Source of the DNA: Bimuria novae-zelandiae CBS 107.79 | Taxonomy: Eukaryota > Ascomycota > Dothideomycetes > Pleosporales > Didymosphaeriaceae | Direction of reading: 5' to 3' | Assembly: GCA_010015655.1 (NCBI GenBank) | Contig: ML976724.1 | Coordinates: forward strand, 297,383 to 361,382 | DNA length: 64,000 nucleotides | Shown here: positions 45,312 through 55,984 of the stretch, piece by piece | How positions within the stretch are numbered: position 1 is the stretch's first letter | Layout: each line of letters opens with the position of its first letter | Made by a program: the position numbers and the translations under genes | Notes under the pieces: model-generated | The model's input: the letters and a program-made list of their open reading frames with translations, nothing else | Told to the model about the DNA's origin: nothing | Database searches by the model: none

Positions 45312-47272
45312 ATGACACCCGACAATGACGCTGGTACTCAGGATGCCAAAGAAGCCTCACCCAGTACAAGCCATGTGGACGACACCCCATTCTCGAAGGA
45401 TGTCGAGCGCCAATCAAGCCGCGATGGCGGCGCCGCAGTTGTAACGGAAAAGACTGGGCCCAAAGATCCGAACATCGTCGATTGGCAAGCGGACGATCCA
45501 GAGAACCCCCTTAACTGGCCCGCCTCGAAGAAAGTAGGAGTGGTGGCTGTAGTTGCGTACATTACCATGCTTTCGTAAGTCTAGGACAAGTGTTTGAGTT
45601 CCTATACATATCCGCCACAATCGTGGCGAAACGCTCGAAGTATCTCGTTCAGAATCATACTATTCCAGAACCAACCTGCTTTCGGACGCAGCTGACACCT
45701 TCACAGACCTTTCGCTTCGACGATGAGCGCTTCAGCTACACCTGCAATTATGGATTATTTCTATTCGTCCAACGAGACGCTTGGTGCATTCGTAACGTCC
45801 GTCTACATTCTTGGATACACATTTGGGCCTCTGGCGTGGGCTCCTCTGTCTGAACTTTATGGCCGCGCACCAATCTACAATCTCTGCAACGTCATCTTTC
45901 TCGTCTTCAGCATTGCTTGTGCAGTCGCAAATAACATTGGAGCCTTGGTTGCATTTCGTTTCTTCGCGGGTGTAGCTGCGAGCTGTGAGTGTCTTACGGA
46001 ATATGCAGCATGAGAATGTTGACTAACTTTCACTCAGGTGCAATCACTATTTCGAGCGGAACGGTGGCGGATTTGTACCCTGTCGAGCATAGAGGCAAAG
46101 CAATGGCAAGCATGATTCTCGGACCGCTGTTCGGACCTGCGGTTGGTCCTGTTGGTAAGGCTCCATCCTCGCATTAGCAAATATCCAACTAACATCTGCA
46201 AGCTGGCGGTTATCTCGCTGAAGCAAAAGGCTGGCGCTGGACATTCTGGCTCGTCACCATCCTTGTGAGTCTACGCCCCGCGCTTCCATCTGTCTCAGTC
46301 TAACTTACATCTCTACAGGCTGGCGTGGCCTGCATCATCGGCTTCCTCTTCAACCGCGAGACATACGCATACGTTCTTCTCAAAAAACGTACCGCACGTC
46401 TCCAAAAAGAAACCGGCAATACCACTCTCCGCTCCGCCCTCGACACAGGCCGCACCTCACAGCAGCTCTTCCAGAGTGCGATCATCCGCCCCCTTCGCAT
46501 GCTCTGTCTCTCGCCGATCGTGTTCATCATGTCCCTCGTAATGGCTGCCGTACGTCCCCTCGCTTTTCGCTTTCCTCCATACCTTCACACACTAACCACA
46601 TCTTCTAGTTATACGGCTACCTCTACCTCCTCCTAACAACCTACCCCCGAGTTTTCGGTAAACAGTACAACTTCTCCGAGAAGAGTATCGCACTAGTCTA
46701 CCTCGGCGTAGGCGCAGGCTCGGTTCTCGGTCTCGTCTTCACGGGCGCGATTTCAGACCGTCTGCTGAACTACCTCGCGAAGAAGTACAACGACGGGAAG
46801 CCGAAGCCCGAGTACAGATTGCCGACCATGATGTTCGGCTTCGTGCTGGTCCCCGCGGGCTTGTTTTTGTACGGATGGTCTGCTGAGGAGAAACTGCATT
46901 GGATGGCGCCGGTGGTGGGGACCGCGATACTGGGCGGCGCGATGATGACCGTGTTTGTACGTCCCACGCTCGTGATTCTCGGGACTTAGGAATTTCTTTG
47001 CTGACACAGCGTAGATGCCTGGACTTACGTACCTCGTTGATGCGTACACGGTGCACGCAGCGTCTGTATCGGCTGCGGCTACCGTCTTCCGTTCTCTTCT
47101 TGGGGCTCTGCTGCCATTAGCTGGCAACGCCATGTACGATACCTTGGGAGTGGGATGGGGTAACTCGCTGTTGGGATTCATTGGTGTGGCGTGCGTCCCG
47201 ATCCCCTTGCTTTTTTGGATCTATGGTGAGCGCCTGAGGACCAGCAAGCGGCTCTCCAAGGTGGTGTTTTGA
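45312..47272 (+). CDS. MFS transporter, DHA1-like drug/metabolite exporter
   Basis: Seven exons: 45312-45574, 45707-45984, 46038-46154, 46203-46264, 46319-46549, 46609-46956 and 47015-47272. Frames agree across all six introns, giving 518 residues. The N-terminal cytosolic tail ends DPENPLNWPASKKVGVV, typical of fungal DHA1-type carriers. TM1 and TM2 are followed by the motif-A-like GPLAWAPLSELYGRAPIYN. TVADLYPVEHRGKAMA lies in the following exon and FGKQYNFSEKSIALVYLGVGAGSVLG after the central loop, giving about 12 membrane segments. Such proteins use the proton gradient to export toxic compounds or metabolites at the plasma membrane. The neighbouring divergent zinc-cluster regulator is a likely controller. 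The substrate cannot be told. Confidence 0.9.
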
Positions 47273-47841
47273 TGTCGAAATCAAGGGCAAGAAGATTCGA
47301 GTAGCATAGACGAGGTACACAGGCATTCTCTCCGCTTTGAAACTGGTCATAGACGACTGTAATATTTACTTTTTTTTTTTTTTTTCAATAAATAAGAATT
47401 GCGCCTAGATTTCCTTTCAGGAGTGTGGACGCAGTGAGGGAACTTAGTTGTGTGTATATGCAATGATGAAAAGCTGTTTGTAATATTTACTTTAATAGTA
47501 TAATTGAGGGGCTAGCCCTCATGTACTTGATGTATTTTACCAGCTTTGCCCGCCCAGTAGTTAGGTCCCGCCATGATGATTCTTCTCTTGGATCGACCCT
47601 TCACAGTCCGTTTTTCGTGTGACTTCTGATGGTGTGGCAGTATGCAGGCGACTCGGCATAGCCTCAAGTGTCCACGCCCGCCACTACAACGCGAGTTCAT
47701 AGACTCAAATGCCCTCCTGTGTTGTCTACCCAAGGCATGCATCAACAGCCGTGCGCTCTCATCAGCCGACGTACCCGCGCGCAGCAAAGTCGTAAGGTCG
47801 TAATCATTAATTTGAAACACGCAACTCTTCCACTCTATTCT
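47273..47841. other. Intergenic region
   Basis: Contains a run of 16 T at 47370-47385 and a repeated TGTAATATTTACTTT at about 47,359 and 47,479. No gene seen. Confidence 0.4.
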
Positions 47842-48276
47842 TCAAACAAAACCCTTCGGTAACGCCGGAGCCTGCCCACTCATCGACACCCTCGTCGCAT
47901 CACTAGCCCAGCTCCTCGACGAATCGTTCCTCGTGTGCAGCGGCGCGGGCGGAGCAGGCGCCCCATGTGCGGATTGCGCTTCCCCAGAACTCTGATATGG
48001 CGTCGGTCTCATGAATGCCGCAATCTCTCTGTTTTTCTCGGACAAGGCGGGAGGTGATGTGGTTTTGTTCTTCTTGTTCGGGCGGCAAAAGCAGCCGCGG
48101 TCGCGACTGTAGCAGCAGAGCAGCCAGCTTACCAACCCGATGACGATTAGGACGGGGACGATGGCGACGAAGACGATGATGACGATGGTTTTGGCGCTGA
48201 TGCCGGAGCTGCTGCTGGAGCCGACGACGTCTCGCGCTGCGAGGGCGGCGATAGATGTGTATTCCAGTGCCGGCAT
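47842..48276 (-). CDS. Single-pass membrane protein, hypothetical (144 aa)
   Basis: Starts at ATG 48276. A short Ala/Ser-rich N-terminus leads into a strong membrane segment (TIVIIVFVAIVPVLIVIGLVSWLLCCY, about 30-56). A Cys/basic cluster (CCYSRDRGCFCRPNKKNK) and a Pro/Ser/Ala-rich tail with likely phosphorylation sites follow. No cleavable signal peptide is obvious. I do not recognise a family. The layout resembles small fungal membrane proteins with disordered cytosolic tails, and the Cys cluster next to the membrane could be palmitoylated (inference). Confidence 0.6.
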   Translation of the reverse strand: MPALEYTSIAALAARDVVGSSSSSGISAKTIVIIVFVAIVPVLIVIGLVSWLLCCYSRDRGCFCRPNKKNKTTSPPALSEKNREIAAFMRPTPYQSSGEAQSAHGAPAPPAPLHTRNDSSRSWASDATRVSMSGQAPALPKGFV

Positions 48277-48651
48277 CGTGGTAGGGCTTGATTAGAGTGT
48301 AGGAGGTCGTCACAGTTGTCGTGCGCTGGTTAGGTAGATGATGCGTTCGATGACGACCACGAGGATATATGGCGCCGTTCAGGGTGTTGTGTAGCTGGAA
48401 TCATACGCCGCGGAGGGACACAGTCAAAGACATTCATTAATAGATCCACGCGTCACAGAACAATGAGAGGGCGTTTGTGGCTTGGGTGAATAAAGACCTC
48501 GCGATTCAATAAGAAAAGTGACAAAGCCGCGATTGCGCAGTCTTTCTTGGGTGAAGCGGAGTCCCGCGCGTGCATGCCCTGCTTTCCGATGCGCTGTCCC
48601 AGCTGCGTCACCCAAGGGTCTAAGACCCTATTGTGGGGCAGACGAGACGTG
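48277..48651. other. Intergenic region
   Basis: Upstream of the small membrane protein and downstream of the ABHD12-like gene. Nothing recognised. Confidence 0.4.
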
Positions 48652-50092
48652 CTACTCGCGTGGTGTTTCGGATAGCCTTGTGTTGACGTTCGTGAGACCG
48701 AGAGAGCCGAGAATCGCTAACGAGATCGGCGCCCACTTCATCATCGTGTTGTGGTCTGCACAACGTCATCAGGTCATCAGATCATGAAATTTTCCGAAAT
48801 GTCATCGAAGAGTCACTTACCGCCATGCTTTGCGATGAGTTTGGTGACGGTGCGATTTCCCTGCCGCCACGTCTCTTGGTTCCCCGCCTCGCCTAGATCC
48901 ACTGTCCTGACATTCGGACCCACTCCTTCTGTCGCAGCTCTGACTGTGGTTTTAAATAACTCTTCTGTCTGGTCCCAGGGCATCGTTCCATCGTTCTCTG
49001 CATGAACAAGCACTAGATTAAGTTTTTCGCTCCTGTCAAATACGCTAATCAGACATTGAGAGTAACGTTTTGGTGGCCGATTCACTCACCGCTTCGCAAG
49101 TGCCTCAAGCCTTTGGTCTGTTCGCCAAGAATCCCTAAATCGGCGTCTGAACCAAGTCTGTAGACATGGGATAAGTTTAAGCGGGGCTAAAACCTTTCCC
49201 GTTCATTTTCGGTGAGCGTTCGTCCCACATGATGGACTGTCGTGGGTCAACTTACGGGTATGAGGTCAGCGATGGCGTAGGACGAAAAAGCACTGCCTGT
49301 GTTTGTAAACGACGCGCAGAGGATGAGCCCAGCAAATTCAATAGGGCTAGCAAGATTGGCGTAATAATGTGTTATGCTTGTTGCGACCGCGGTCCCTAGA
49401 GAGTGTCCAAGGAAAACGATGCGATCTGGTGAGATGCCCACCGTGTTGAGAGCCCAGTCGATGACCGCTTCCGCATCATTCATTAAGCCCGACTCCGACG
49501 GTGACCCTGTGGATTTCCCAAATCCGCGGTAGTCAAAGGTTAGGACGAATATCTTGTCGGATGCGCCGGAGCTGTACATGCGGTACTCCTCCGTTCTTCG
49601 ACCTTGCGCAACCGTGCCGGTGTTGCCGTGAAAATAGATCACTAGCCGCGCTTCCGGGTCCTCTTTCAATAGCTTGAACGCCTGTGTCTGCTCGATGTCG
49701 TCTTGTAATGGCTTTTCTTCGATGAAGTCATTCATATGGCGCATGTACACGCCTAGAGGCGCGATGAGCCAGGAGAATAGTCTCTCATCGTCCTTGGTTG
49801 GTATTCGAAACGGTATCACCTGATTCTCTTCACTTCATCAACCACACGCCTCCAGCATCTTGGAGGATAGACATACTGAGATAGCCAGCTCTTTCGGGCT
49901 GGGTGAGCCATTTTCCAGGAAACAGGGTCACCCAATGCAAGTATAGCATCCTGGGTGATCAGCACACGATGCCAATCAGGGCCTTTGGACGTACTGTTTC
50001 TGCACCCATGGTATGCAGCATAAGAGCGTACATGGAATCCAGAGACCACTGATTACGGATAAAGGTATAACGATGGAGTCATACAGCGACAT
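48652..50092 (-). CDS. Alpha/beta hydrolase, ABHD12-like (lysophospholipid/monoacylglycerol lipase type)
   Basis: Six exons built from splice signals and frame: 50092-49995, 49950-49877, 49827-49256, 49157-49090, 49032-48821 and 48755-48652, giving 375 residues. Introns are 44-98 bp. The N-terminus has a membrane anchor (VIPLSVISGLWIPCTLLCCIPWV). Then come QMLYLHWV...QPERAGYLKNQVIPFRIPTKD, the oxyanion-hole motif YFHGNTG (about 122-128), the nucleophile elbow GHSLGT (Ser about 200) and a downstream Asp in HAENDGT. The last exon supplies a His (GDHNTMM) that completes the Ser-Asp-His triad. This order matches ABHD12/ABHD13-type membrane hydrolases, which act on lysophospholipids or monoacylglycerols. 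The exact substrate is unknown. Confidence 0.85.
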
Positions 50093-50947
50093 GATGGGCT
50101 GTTGGCTCTATGGTGGTGCAAAGTAACTGGCGGCCCGTTTCTGACACACGTGCCGAGGTCGCGCACCCAATACGGTTAGTGTGAACGGCCTCTGGTGTCA
50201 TGTTTCGGCATCTCGCCCTCTTCAACTATTGAACCCTCTCTCACCAGGCTGATCTTTTCTTCTCTAAAGACAGATACGAATGAGACTCGAGTGAATATTC
50301 AATATATACGCTGCCCCGTTCGCTGCAAGCGTTCAAACTCTCGTTCGACCGATACGCCCTATATGCCCTGAGCTGAAAATGCAGACGAGCGAACAGTCGC
50401 TCTGTTACATTTTGCACCAGATATGTGTAATTATGGCTACCACCGGACAGTGCGACACAGCGAGCCCGGACACCATTAGAAATCGTGCGAGGAGGCGCTG
50501 GGATTCGGCCATTGGTCCTTTGCTTGATCCCCGACGCGCCCTATCAATCACTACAGTGAAATCACGGCTCCTGTAAACGCTCGAGGAAGAAATGTCACGG
50601 TGAAAGCATATTAACTGGGGCATCTAATTATGGAAATATTATTGCACGTATTTGGTAGTCCTATTCTATCCCGGCCGCGTATACCTAGATTAGGCTGCAG
50701 GGCCGACGCGCATTTATCTGCTCGGGTGTAACCCATGAAGCCTTTTGTCGCTAATGGCCATGCATACTGTATAAGCAGGCAGCGCTGCTACGCAGCATAG
50801 TTACCTCGTATTTTCGCGTCCGTCTTGTCTCAAGTCCGACGAGGATTACTGCTCATAAGCCGACGACTTTCCCCAAGTCGCGGCTTCCTCAATCTCATCC
50901 ATCCAGCCCTCCACCCGCCTGGCTGACTTTACCACACACCACCTACC
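50093..50947. other. Divergent intergenic region
   Basis: Lies between the 5' ends of the ABHD12-like hydrolase and the GFA-domain gene, so it should contain both promoters. A 65-codon frame at 50,379-50,576 has no support. Confidence 0.4.
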
Positions 50948-51682
50948 ATGTCTTCCACGAAAGTATACTCTGGCTCATGCCATTGTGGCGATATCACCTA
51001 CCAAATCCGTCTAACGCTTCCACCGAACGACACGATCGGCTTTGATGGTATGCTTCCCACCCCTCTTGCTACGGTCCAGCCATTCAACATCGCGGGACGT
51101 GCGCTCATTACGGAATTTCGCAGCTAAAAGAGAAGGCACGCGGATCTACAAATGCAATTGCAGCACTTGCCACAAGGTATGCGACGCGGCCATCCCACCT
51201 CGTCTTATCTTTCCGTCGCAGAGTCTGATTGGCTCCAGATGGGCATGTTCCACTGCCGGCCCTCCGACCTTGTCAACGACTTTATCGTCACCTCACCCAG
51301 CGACATTTCCGAGGTCGGCGAGTATCGCTGTTTCACAAAGAAGATCGGCTGGTACTTTTGCAAGCGCTGCGGCGTGCGAACCTTTGGCGTGGGCGGCGGG
51401 TGGGTTCCTACGGAAATCGACGTGGCCAAGTGGGCTGGTGAGGAGAGCGGAGAGGGCAAGTTGCAGAAAGTTTTCATGACAGAGCCGTTGAAGAGCGGTC
51501 ATACGGGCTATGATGGAAAGCCGCTGCACTATGTGTCTGTGAACGGCCTCACGCTCGATGGGCTTGATCTCATTGAGGCACATGACAAGGGCTGGGTGTA
51601 TTACGTCGAGAACAAATTCAAGAAAGATGGGGATTACCCACAGATGAGGTTTAAGGAGCCGTTCGAGGGTGGGTGTTACTAG
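50948..51682 (+). CDS. GFA-domain (glutathione-dependent formaldehyde-activating-like) protein
   Basis: Three exons: 50948-51047, 51124-51176 and 51239-51682, with introns of 76 and 62 bp, giving 198 residues. The zinc-ligand motifs are in family order: CHC (residues 11-13, GSCHCGDITY), CNCSTCHK (44-51) and CKRC (92-95, WYFCKRCGVRTFG). These define the GFA/CENP-V-like fold. A few family members condense glutathione with formaldehyde, but most fungal ones have no assigned substrate. A cytosolic enzyme is expected, as no signal is seen. Confidence 0.88.
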
Positions 51683-51988
51683 CCAGATAGGAAAGAGCAC
51701 GCGTTTAGGAAAGAAAGGCGCAGTAGCTTGGCGTTGTACAGGTTAAGACCCCGGTGCATGGAGGATGATATCATTGGAAACATTAGACAATTATTAATTG
51801 GTGCAAAGAGAGGGTTCAAGACTCGATATTGATACGTCACTAACATTGACAAAGAAATGGGACAGGCAAGACCGAAGCCACCCGCTAGAGAAAGCAAAAA
51901 AAACCTTCCAAAAACGGACCACTCCAATCCATCATATTAAAAACAACTATCAAAACGCCCACGGGAATCTAATTTCTTTCGCGATCGC
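51683..51988. other. Intergenic region between convergent genes
   Basis: Holds the two 3' ends of the GFA-domain gene and the Ser/Thr-rich membrane protein. Nothing else recognised. Confidence 0.4.
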
Positions 51989-53392
51989 TCATAACCGACT
52001 CGGCACAGGGCCCTGCCACTGCATACTGGGCGTGAGTAAGGATGCCATCCCCCCGTACCCACCTGTTCGCCGCTTCTGTCTAAGCCAATCCGCGCGCCGC
52101 GCTCGTTCTTCTTCTGTCTCAGCACCATACGCAGTCGCGTCGTCAACAGCAATAGTGATGAACCCTGTTTCTATAGGTTCGCGCCGAGGCTGAGGGTACC
52201 TCTGTGGCACAGGTTCGCTACTGCCACGTCCGCTGTCGCTGTCGCTGCGCCCCGTGGTGTCAAAGTGTGCAGCTTGACTGTTGAACGTGTAGGGATTCAG
52301 ATTCTCTGGACGATGAACTGGAGCTGAAGGCGCAGGGCCGGGATTAGAATACGTTCTGAGTCCCACCAGGGCCCTCTGTTGTTCTGCAACAGCGTTGTTC
52401 GGAGGGGGTCCGACGAAGAAGCGCTTCAAGTTCCAGAACGAGGGCGTCGCTTCCTCGTTGTTTTGATTCGTGAGTGTCTCTAAAGCTTGAGCGCGATTTT
52501 GCCATATTGTGGACGACGGTGCGGACGACGTTGCAGATAACTGGCGGTGTAGCTCTAGGGACGAAGCCGCGCGGGGAAGTTCAACTTTGTCGTAGTGGAA
52601 CGGAGTAAACCGCTTTGAATCATCAGATGGCTGAACCGAAGCTTCATCATCCGCTTTGTTCCCGTCCCTCACAATGGTGAAGCCGCTTTCGAACACTTCT
52701 CTGGGGAGCATGAAACCTATTCCCTGCTTTAGGGCTTCTTCGCTGATGACGACCTTTTCGCTCCTCTGACCGTCCTCTGCAGCTGCCTGATCGAGTTCTG
52801 CCTCCCGCCTTTGCACCATAGCGGGCGTGATTGGCTCTTTGCCGGCAAGCCGTTGCTTCAGGTGGATGATTTCGGCCGTCTTGCCGCGGCAGTCTTCACA
52901 GTGGCCTCGGGCGAGGCGAAATGCGAAGTAGACTAGTGCGCCGAGAAAGAAGAGCGCAACCGTAACGAGGAAGATCATCATGAGGATGGGTAGTGCGTTG
53001 TTGTGATGCTTTTCTTGGGGAGCATCGCTTGGGTTCGGCCATCCTGTTGGCAGAGCTGTAACTTCAGAAGAAGTTGTTAGGCTTGAACTGACGGACGTGG
53101 AGAAACTGACATGCAGGCTGCTGCTCGGCGTCGGGCTTGAGATATGCGTGGATCTAATTGATGTCTTGAATGTGGAGAGCGAAGGTTTGGTGGAGAGTGA
53201 CGTTCTGGTGGAGAGTGAAGATCTGGTGGAGAGTGAAGGCCTAGTTGAGACGTTAGGACTCAAAGTTCCAACCGGTGGAATTTGAGTCACAGAAGGAAAC
53301 ACCTCCAAGTTTGAGGTTGTTGGTAAGAGCGTTGGGTAGACTGTTGTGTAGTCTGTGACTGTAACAACGACCGTGGTAAGGTTGCGGGCCAT
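51989..53392 (-). CDS. Ser/Thr-rich single-pass membrane protein (467 aa), hypothetical
   Basis: The first ATG in frame is at 53392. Residues 1-125 are Ser/Thr/Pro-rich and likely O-glycosylated, beginning MARNLTTVVVTVTDYTTVYPT. They include a five-fold LSTR-type repeat (residues about 50-75) encoded by 18-bp DNA repeats. One membrane segment follows (ALPILMMIFLVTVALFFLGALVYFAF, about 134-160). A long polar cytosolic tail comes next, with an acidic/Gln-rich helix (MVQRREAELDQAAAEDGQ) and disordered Pro/Ser-rich stretches. The layout resembles cell-wall stress sensors, but no WSC domain is visible, so function is not assigned. Confidence 0.75.
   Translation of the reverse strand: MARNLTTVVVTVTDYTTVYPTLLPTTSNLEVFPSVTQIPPVGTLSPNVSTRPSLSTRSSLSTRTSLSTKPSLSTFKTSIRSTHISSPTPSSSLHVSFSTSVSSSLTTSSEVTALPTGWPNPSDAPQEKHHNNALPILMMIFLVTVALFFLGALVYFAFRLARGHCEDCRGKTAEIIHLKQRLAGKEPITPAMVQRREAELDQAAAEDGQRSEKVVISEEALKQGIGFMLPREVFESGFTIVRDGNKADDEASVQPSDDSKRFTPFHYDKVELPRAASSLELHRQLSATSSAPSSTIWQNRAQALETLTNQNNEEATPSFWNLKRFFVGPPPNNAVAEQQRALVGLRTYSNPGPAPSAPVHRPENLNPYTFNSQAAHFDTTGRSDSDSGRGSSEPVPQRYPQPRREPIETGFITIAVDDATAYGAETEEERARRADWLRQKRRTGGYGGMASLLTPSMQWQGPVPSRL
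53171..53242. repeat. 18-bp tandem repeat in coding sequence
   Basis: Four copies of about GGTGGAGAGTGAAGATCT, with a fifth decayed copy reaching about 53,260. They encode the LSTR-type repeats in the extracellular part of the membrane protein on the minus strand. Copy number probably varies between strains. Confidence 0.85.
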
Positions 53393-53856
53393 TGTGGTGA
53401 TGAGTGTCCTACAGCGTCGTGTCGTTGCTAGGATTGATTGCTGTTTACCGTCTGTCTGGGTAAATGTTTGGCAGGGGTTTTTACTTTTGTATATAGAGGG
53501 TGCGTTGTGCAGGTAGCATAATGTGAGCTGGTGCACAATGCTATCTCACAATGTACAAGCGGTCCAAAGTCGCCACTTTGAAGACACAATGCTCTTTCCA
53601 AAGACTGGAAATCCTTGGAAAGAATTGATTCGGTGCATACCATCGCCATATCGGCAAACTTTCTCTTCTGATACACTAGAGTTCAAAGCAAAATTTCAAT
53701 AACGCACAGCTGCTGATACGACTCAAGAGCGACAGTAGCATGATCGGATGTAATGTAGATTTTACAAGAATTAAAGAACAGAAGATTTGATTCAATAGAA
53801 TTATGGTAACATCGAAAAGCTAAATTTAACAACTGAACAAAATGAACAAGTACCCC
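53393..53856. other. Intergenic region
   Basis: Upstream of one Ser/Thr-rich membrane protein gene and downstream of the next, both on the minus strand. Nothing recognised. Confidence 0.4.
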
Positions 53857-54906
53857 CTACTTGCGTCCAAGGTCCATCTCCTCGAACTCGTCGTCGCTAT
53901 CACCTGAAGTCCCTAGCGATGCAACCTTGCTGACAGCTCGCTCTCCGGTCTGACGGATACTGACAGGCTCCGGTGATCCTGTGCGTAATCGCACCACAGT
54001 GTCACCCTCGACACCAACTACATCCCCGGACGATTGGTACGGGCCATTCATATCGTCCGACCGGAGATTAACTCGCTCTACGTCCCTATGATACGTTTCG
54101 TATGAGCGCATGGCGTCATGTTGAACACTCGCAGGAGTCGAAACAGTGGCTTTAGAGCTGCCAGATGAATTAGAACGCATCGATGAATTCCGAAATGTCG
54201 GGAATCGAATCAATTCATGCACAGGTTGAGACTCCGGACGCATGCTCCGTAATGGCCATGTGCCGGTAGTAGGAGCTGCAGAGTTTCGCGTATAGTAGTC
54301 AAGAAGTTCACTGACGGTGTCTTGAGGCCCTACACCCCTCGTCGTCGCCAATTGGCCCTCTCGATCACGCTTCAACCACCTGTGCCACTGACCAGTATCA
54401 CCTTGGGCCTTCTTGTTGGCTTTGCGTCCGGTCAGGTAACTGCGTATTCTAGGGACGCCGATGTGCCAGGCGAGTGATGCGATCAGTACCAGAGCCAAAG
54501 CGCCAGAAAAGGCACCGACAACAATCCTGGTGTGCGGATCTACAGGGTGCGAGGCGTTTGGAATTGGTGTTGGTGATGCTGAAGGTAGAGAGGTTGTCGA
54601 TGAGGCTGTGGTCGTCGTAAATGAAGAAGTAGCCAAAGTCGAACTAACGGCACCCTTGGCCTCGTCTTGCGACAACGTGGGCGTAGGAACGGTCGCTGCA
54701 ATTGTTCTGGTGTAATGTACTGTGAGAAGAGTGGTCCGCGTAAGAGCGGGGCCAGCCATACCCACAGACTGAGTGTGCGCTGCTGTCGAGTGCGTGGGGC
54801 GCGGGGAAAGAAACCCAGTCGCATCTGGTTCCTGGTTGGCATTCGTCGAGTATGAGTTAGACCAGGTGAATTGATCCAAGGAGCGAACGACGTTAGAATG
54901 AGACAT
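53857..54906 (-). CDS. Ser/Thr-rich single-pass membrane protein (349 aa), hypothetical
   Basis: The first ATG in frame is at 54906. The N-terminal about 115 residues are Ser/Thr-rich (TTTTASSTTSLPSASPTPIPN). One membrane segment follows (IVVGAFSGALALVLIASLAWHIG, about 122-144), then a basic stop-transfer (RIRSYLTGRKANKKA) and a polar tail ending in the acidic DSDDEFEEMDLGRK. It has the same architecture as the neighbouring 51,989-53,392 gene and lies tandem to it. Sequence similarity between the two is not evident by eye, so relationship is not claimed. Confidence 0.72.
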   Translation of the reverse strand: MSHSNVVRSLDQFTWSNSYSTNANQEPDATGFLSPRPTHSTAAHTQSVGMAGPALTRTTLLTVHYTRTIAATVPTPTLSQDEAKGAVSSTLATSSFTTTTASSTTSLPSASPTPIPNASHPVDPHTRIVVGAFSGALALVLIASLAWHIGVPRIRSYLTGRKANKKAQGDTGQWHRWLKRDREGQLATTRGVGPQDTVSELLDYYTRNSAAPTTGTWPLRSMRPESQPVHELIRFPTFRNSSMRSNSSGSSKATVSTPASVQHDAMRSYETYHRDVERVNLRSDDMNGPYQSSGDVVGVEGDTVVRLRTGSPEPVSIRQTGERAVSKVASLGTSGDSDDEFEEMDLGRK

Positions 54907-55984
54907 GCTTTCGGCCAGCGGAAGCAAGTGGGGATGATTTAGAGTCGAGAAAGACTACGCAGATTTGCAGTGGCAGAGGAGGATCACAGTAGGATATAGG
55001 TGACTTGTGCATTGTGAGTTCCTGGAGAAGGAGTACGATTGGGCATCATTGTATAGACACAATGTTGTGCTCTGAGTATGGACCTGGATACGGACCTGCA
55101 CGATGTCTCTATACAGCCTTGGCAGTGCTGGGAACTGCGAATTACGAGCTTATTGATGGTACAGGCAACCAATGTTTCGAAATTGAGGTAGAGGCCATGG
55201 AAGTCTTTCCAAGACCTCAAAACATGTCCTAGGTAGATTCTATAGTGCTCAGAGATGCTAAATCACTTCTTGGGGAATTGTTTACGCCTAGGTCTGTTAA
55301 ATTTTTCCAAGACAGAAGGCTGAAGACCAATGATTGGATCTTTTCCGGTGTTGCCTCCTGCTTCAAAGATGGGGCCAAGAACGAAGATGGGTGGAAGTAC
55401 GAATCTGCTGTATGAGTGTTGGCTGATCTCCATCGGGGTATGGCTTTATGTATGATGATACCTTTCAAGGTGCCTGCCACGCTAGGTCTGCGCTCTTCTA
55501 ACTGGTCTTTGGAAGTTCGTTGCCACCGTATGAGAGAAAACTTGTAGACTAGCGGCATCTGCATTGCTCATCCTGGGGTAACACAGTACCTTACCTCCTG
55601 ATACCTGAACCTCGATACTGCACCATGCAGTCTCAGGTGCATGTTTAGTGCCATGGAGCTTCTGTGTGTCGCTTCCCCTTTCTATCGGTCATGTCCGCCA
55701 CCCATTGTATCGCTTTCTCAATGGCGGGTTGATTGTTCACATTTGTCGCATCCAGGGCCACACTGAGCGTGATGTCGCTTTCTTCGCTGATGGGAGCCTT
55801 GAACTCTGCCAATGGAGACCAAGCAATTTGGGGTCTCAGGTTGTCGATATTGAAATCCGACTTCCCATGGCGAACGCCCTCGACGGCGACGTTCGTTTGT
55901 GAAGCTGGTACCATACCCATTGCTACCAAGTGCAGCCGGAAGATTTTGATCTTGAAACCAATGATGACAATGCAGGCAGAATCT
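54907..55984. other. Intergenic region
   Basis: Frames at 55,229-55,564 and 55,645-56,004 on the minus strand have no recognisable content. The second may be decayed 3' sequence of the F-box pseudogene. An 18-bp string (ATTGCTCATCCTGGGGTA at 55,563) recurs at 58,018. Confidence 0.35.

Noticed and set aside
32780..47272. A UstYa-based ribosomal-peptide (RiPP) biosynthetic cluster with the regulator and MFS genes
   Set aside because: No repeat-bearing precursor peptide, second UstYa gene or peptidase is visible. The regulator/MFS pair is about 9 kb away across SEC5, a core gene.
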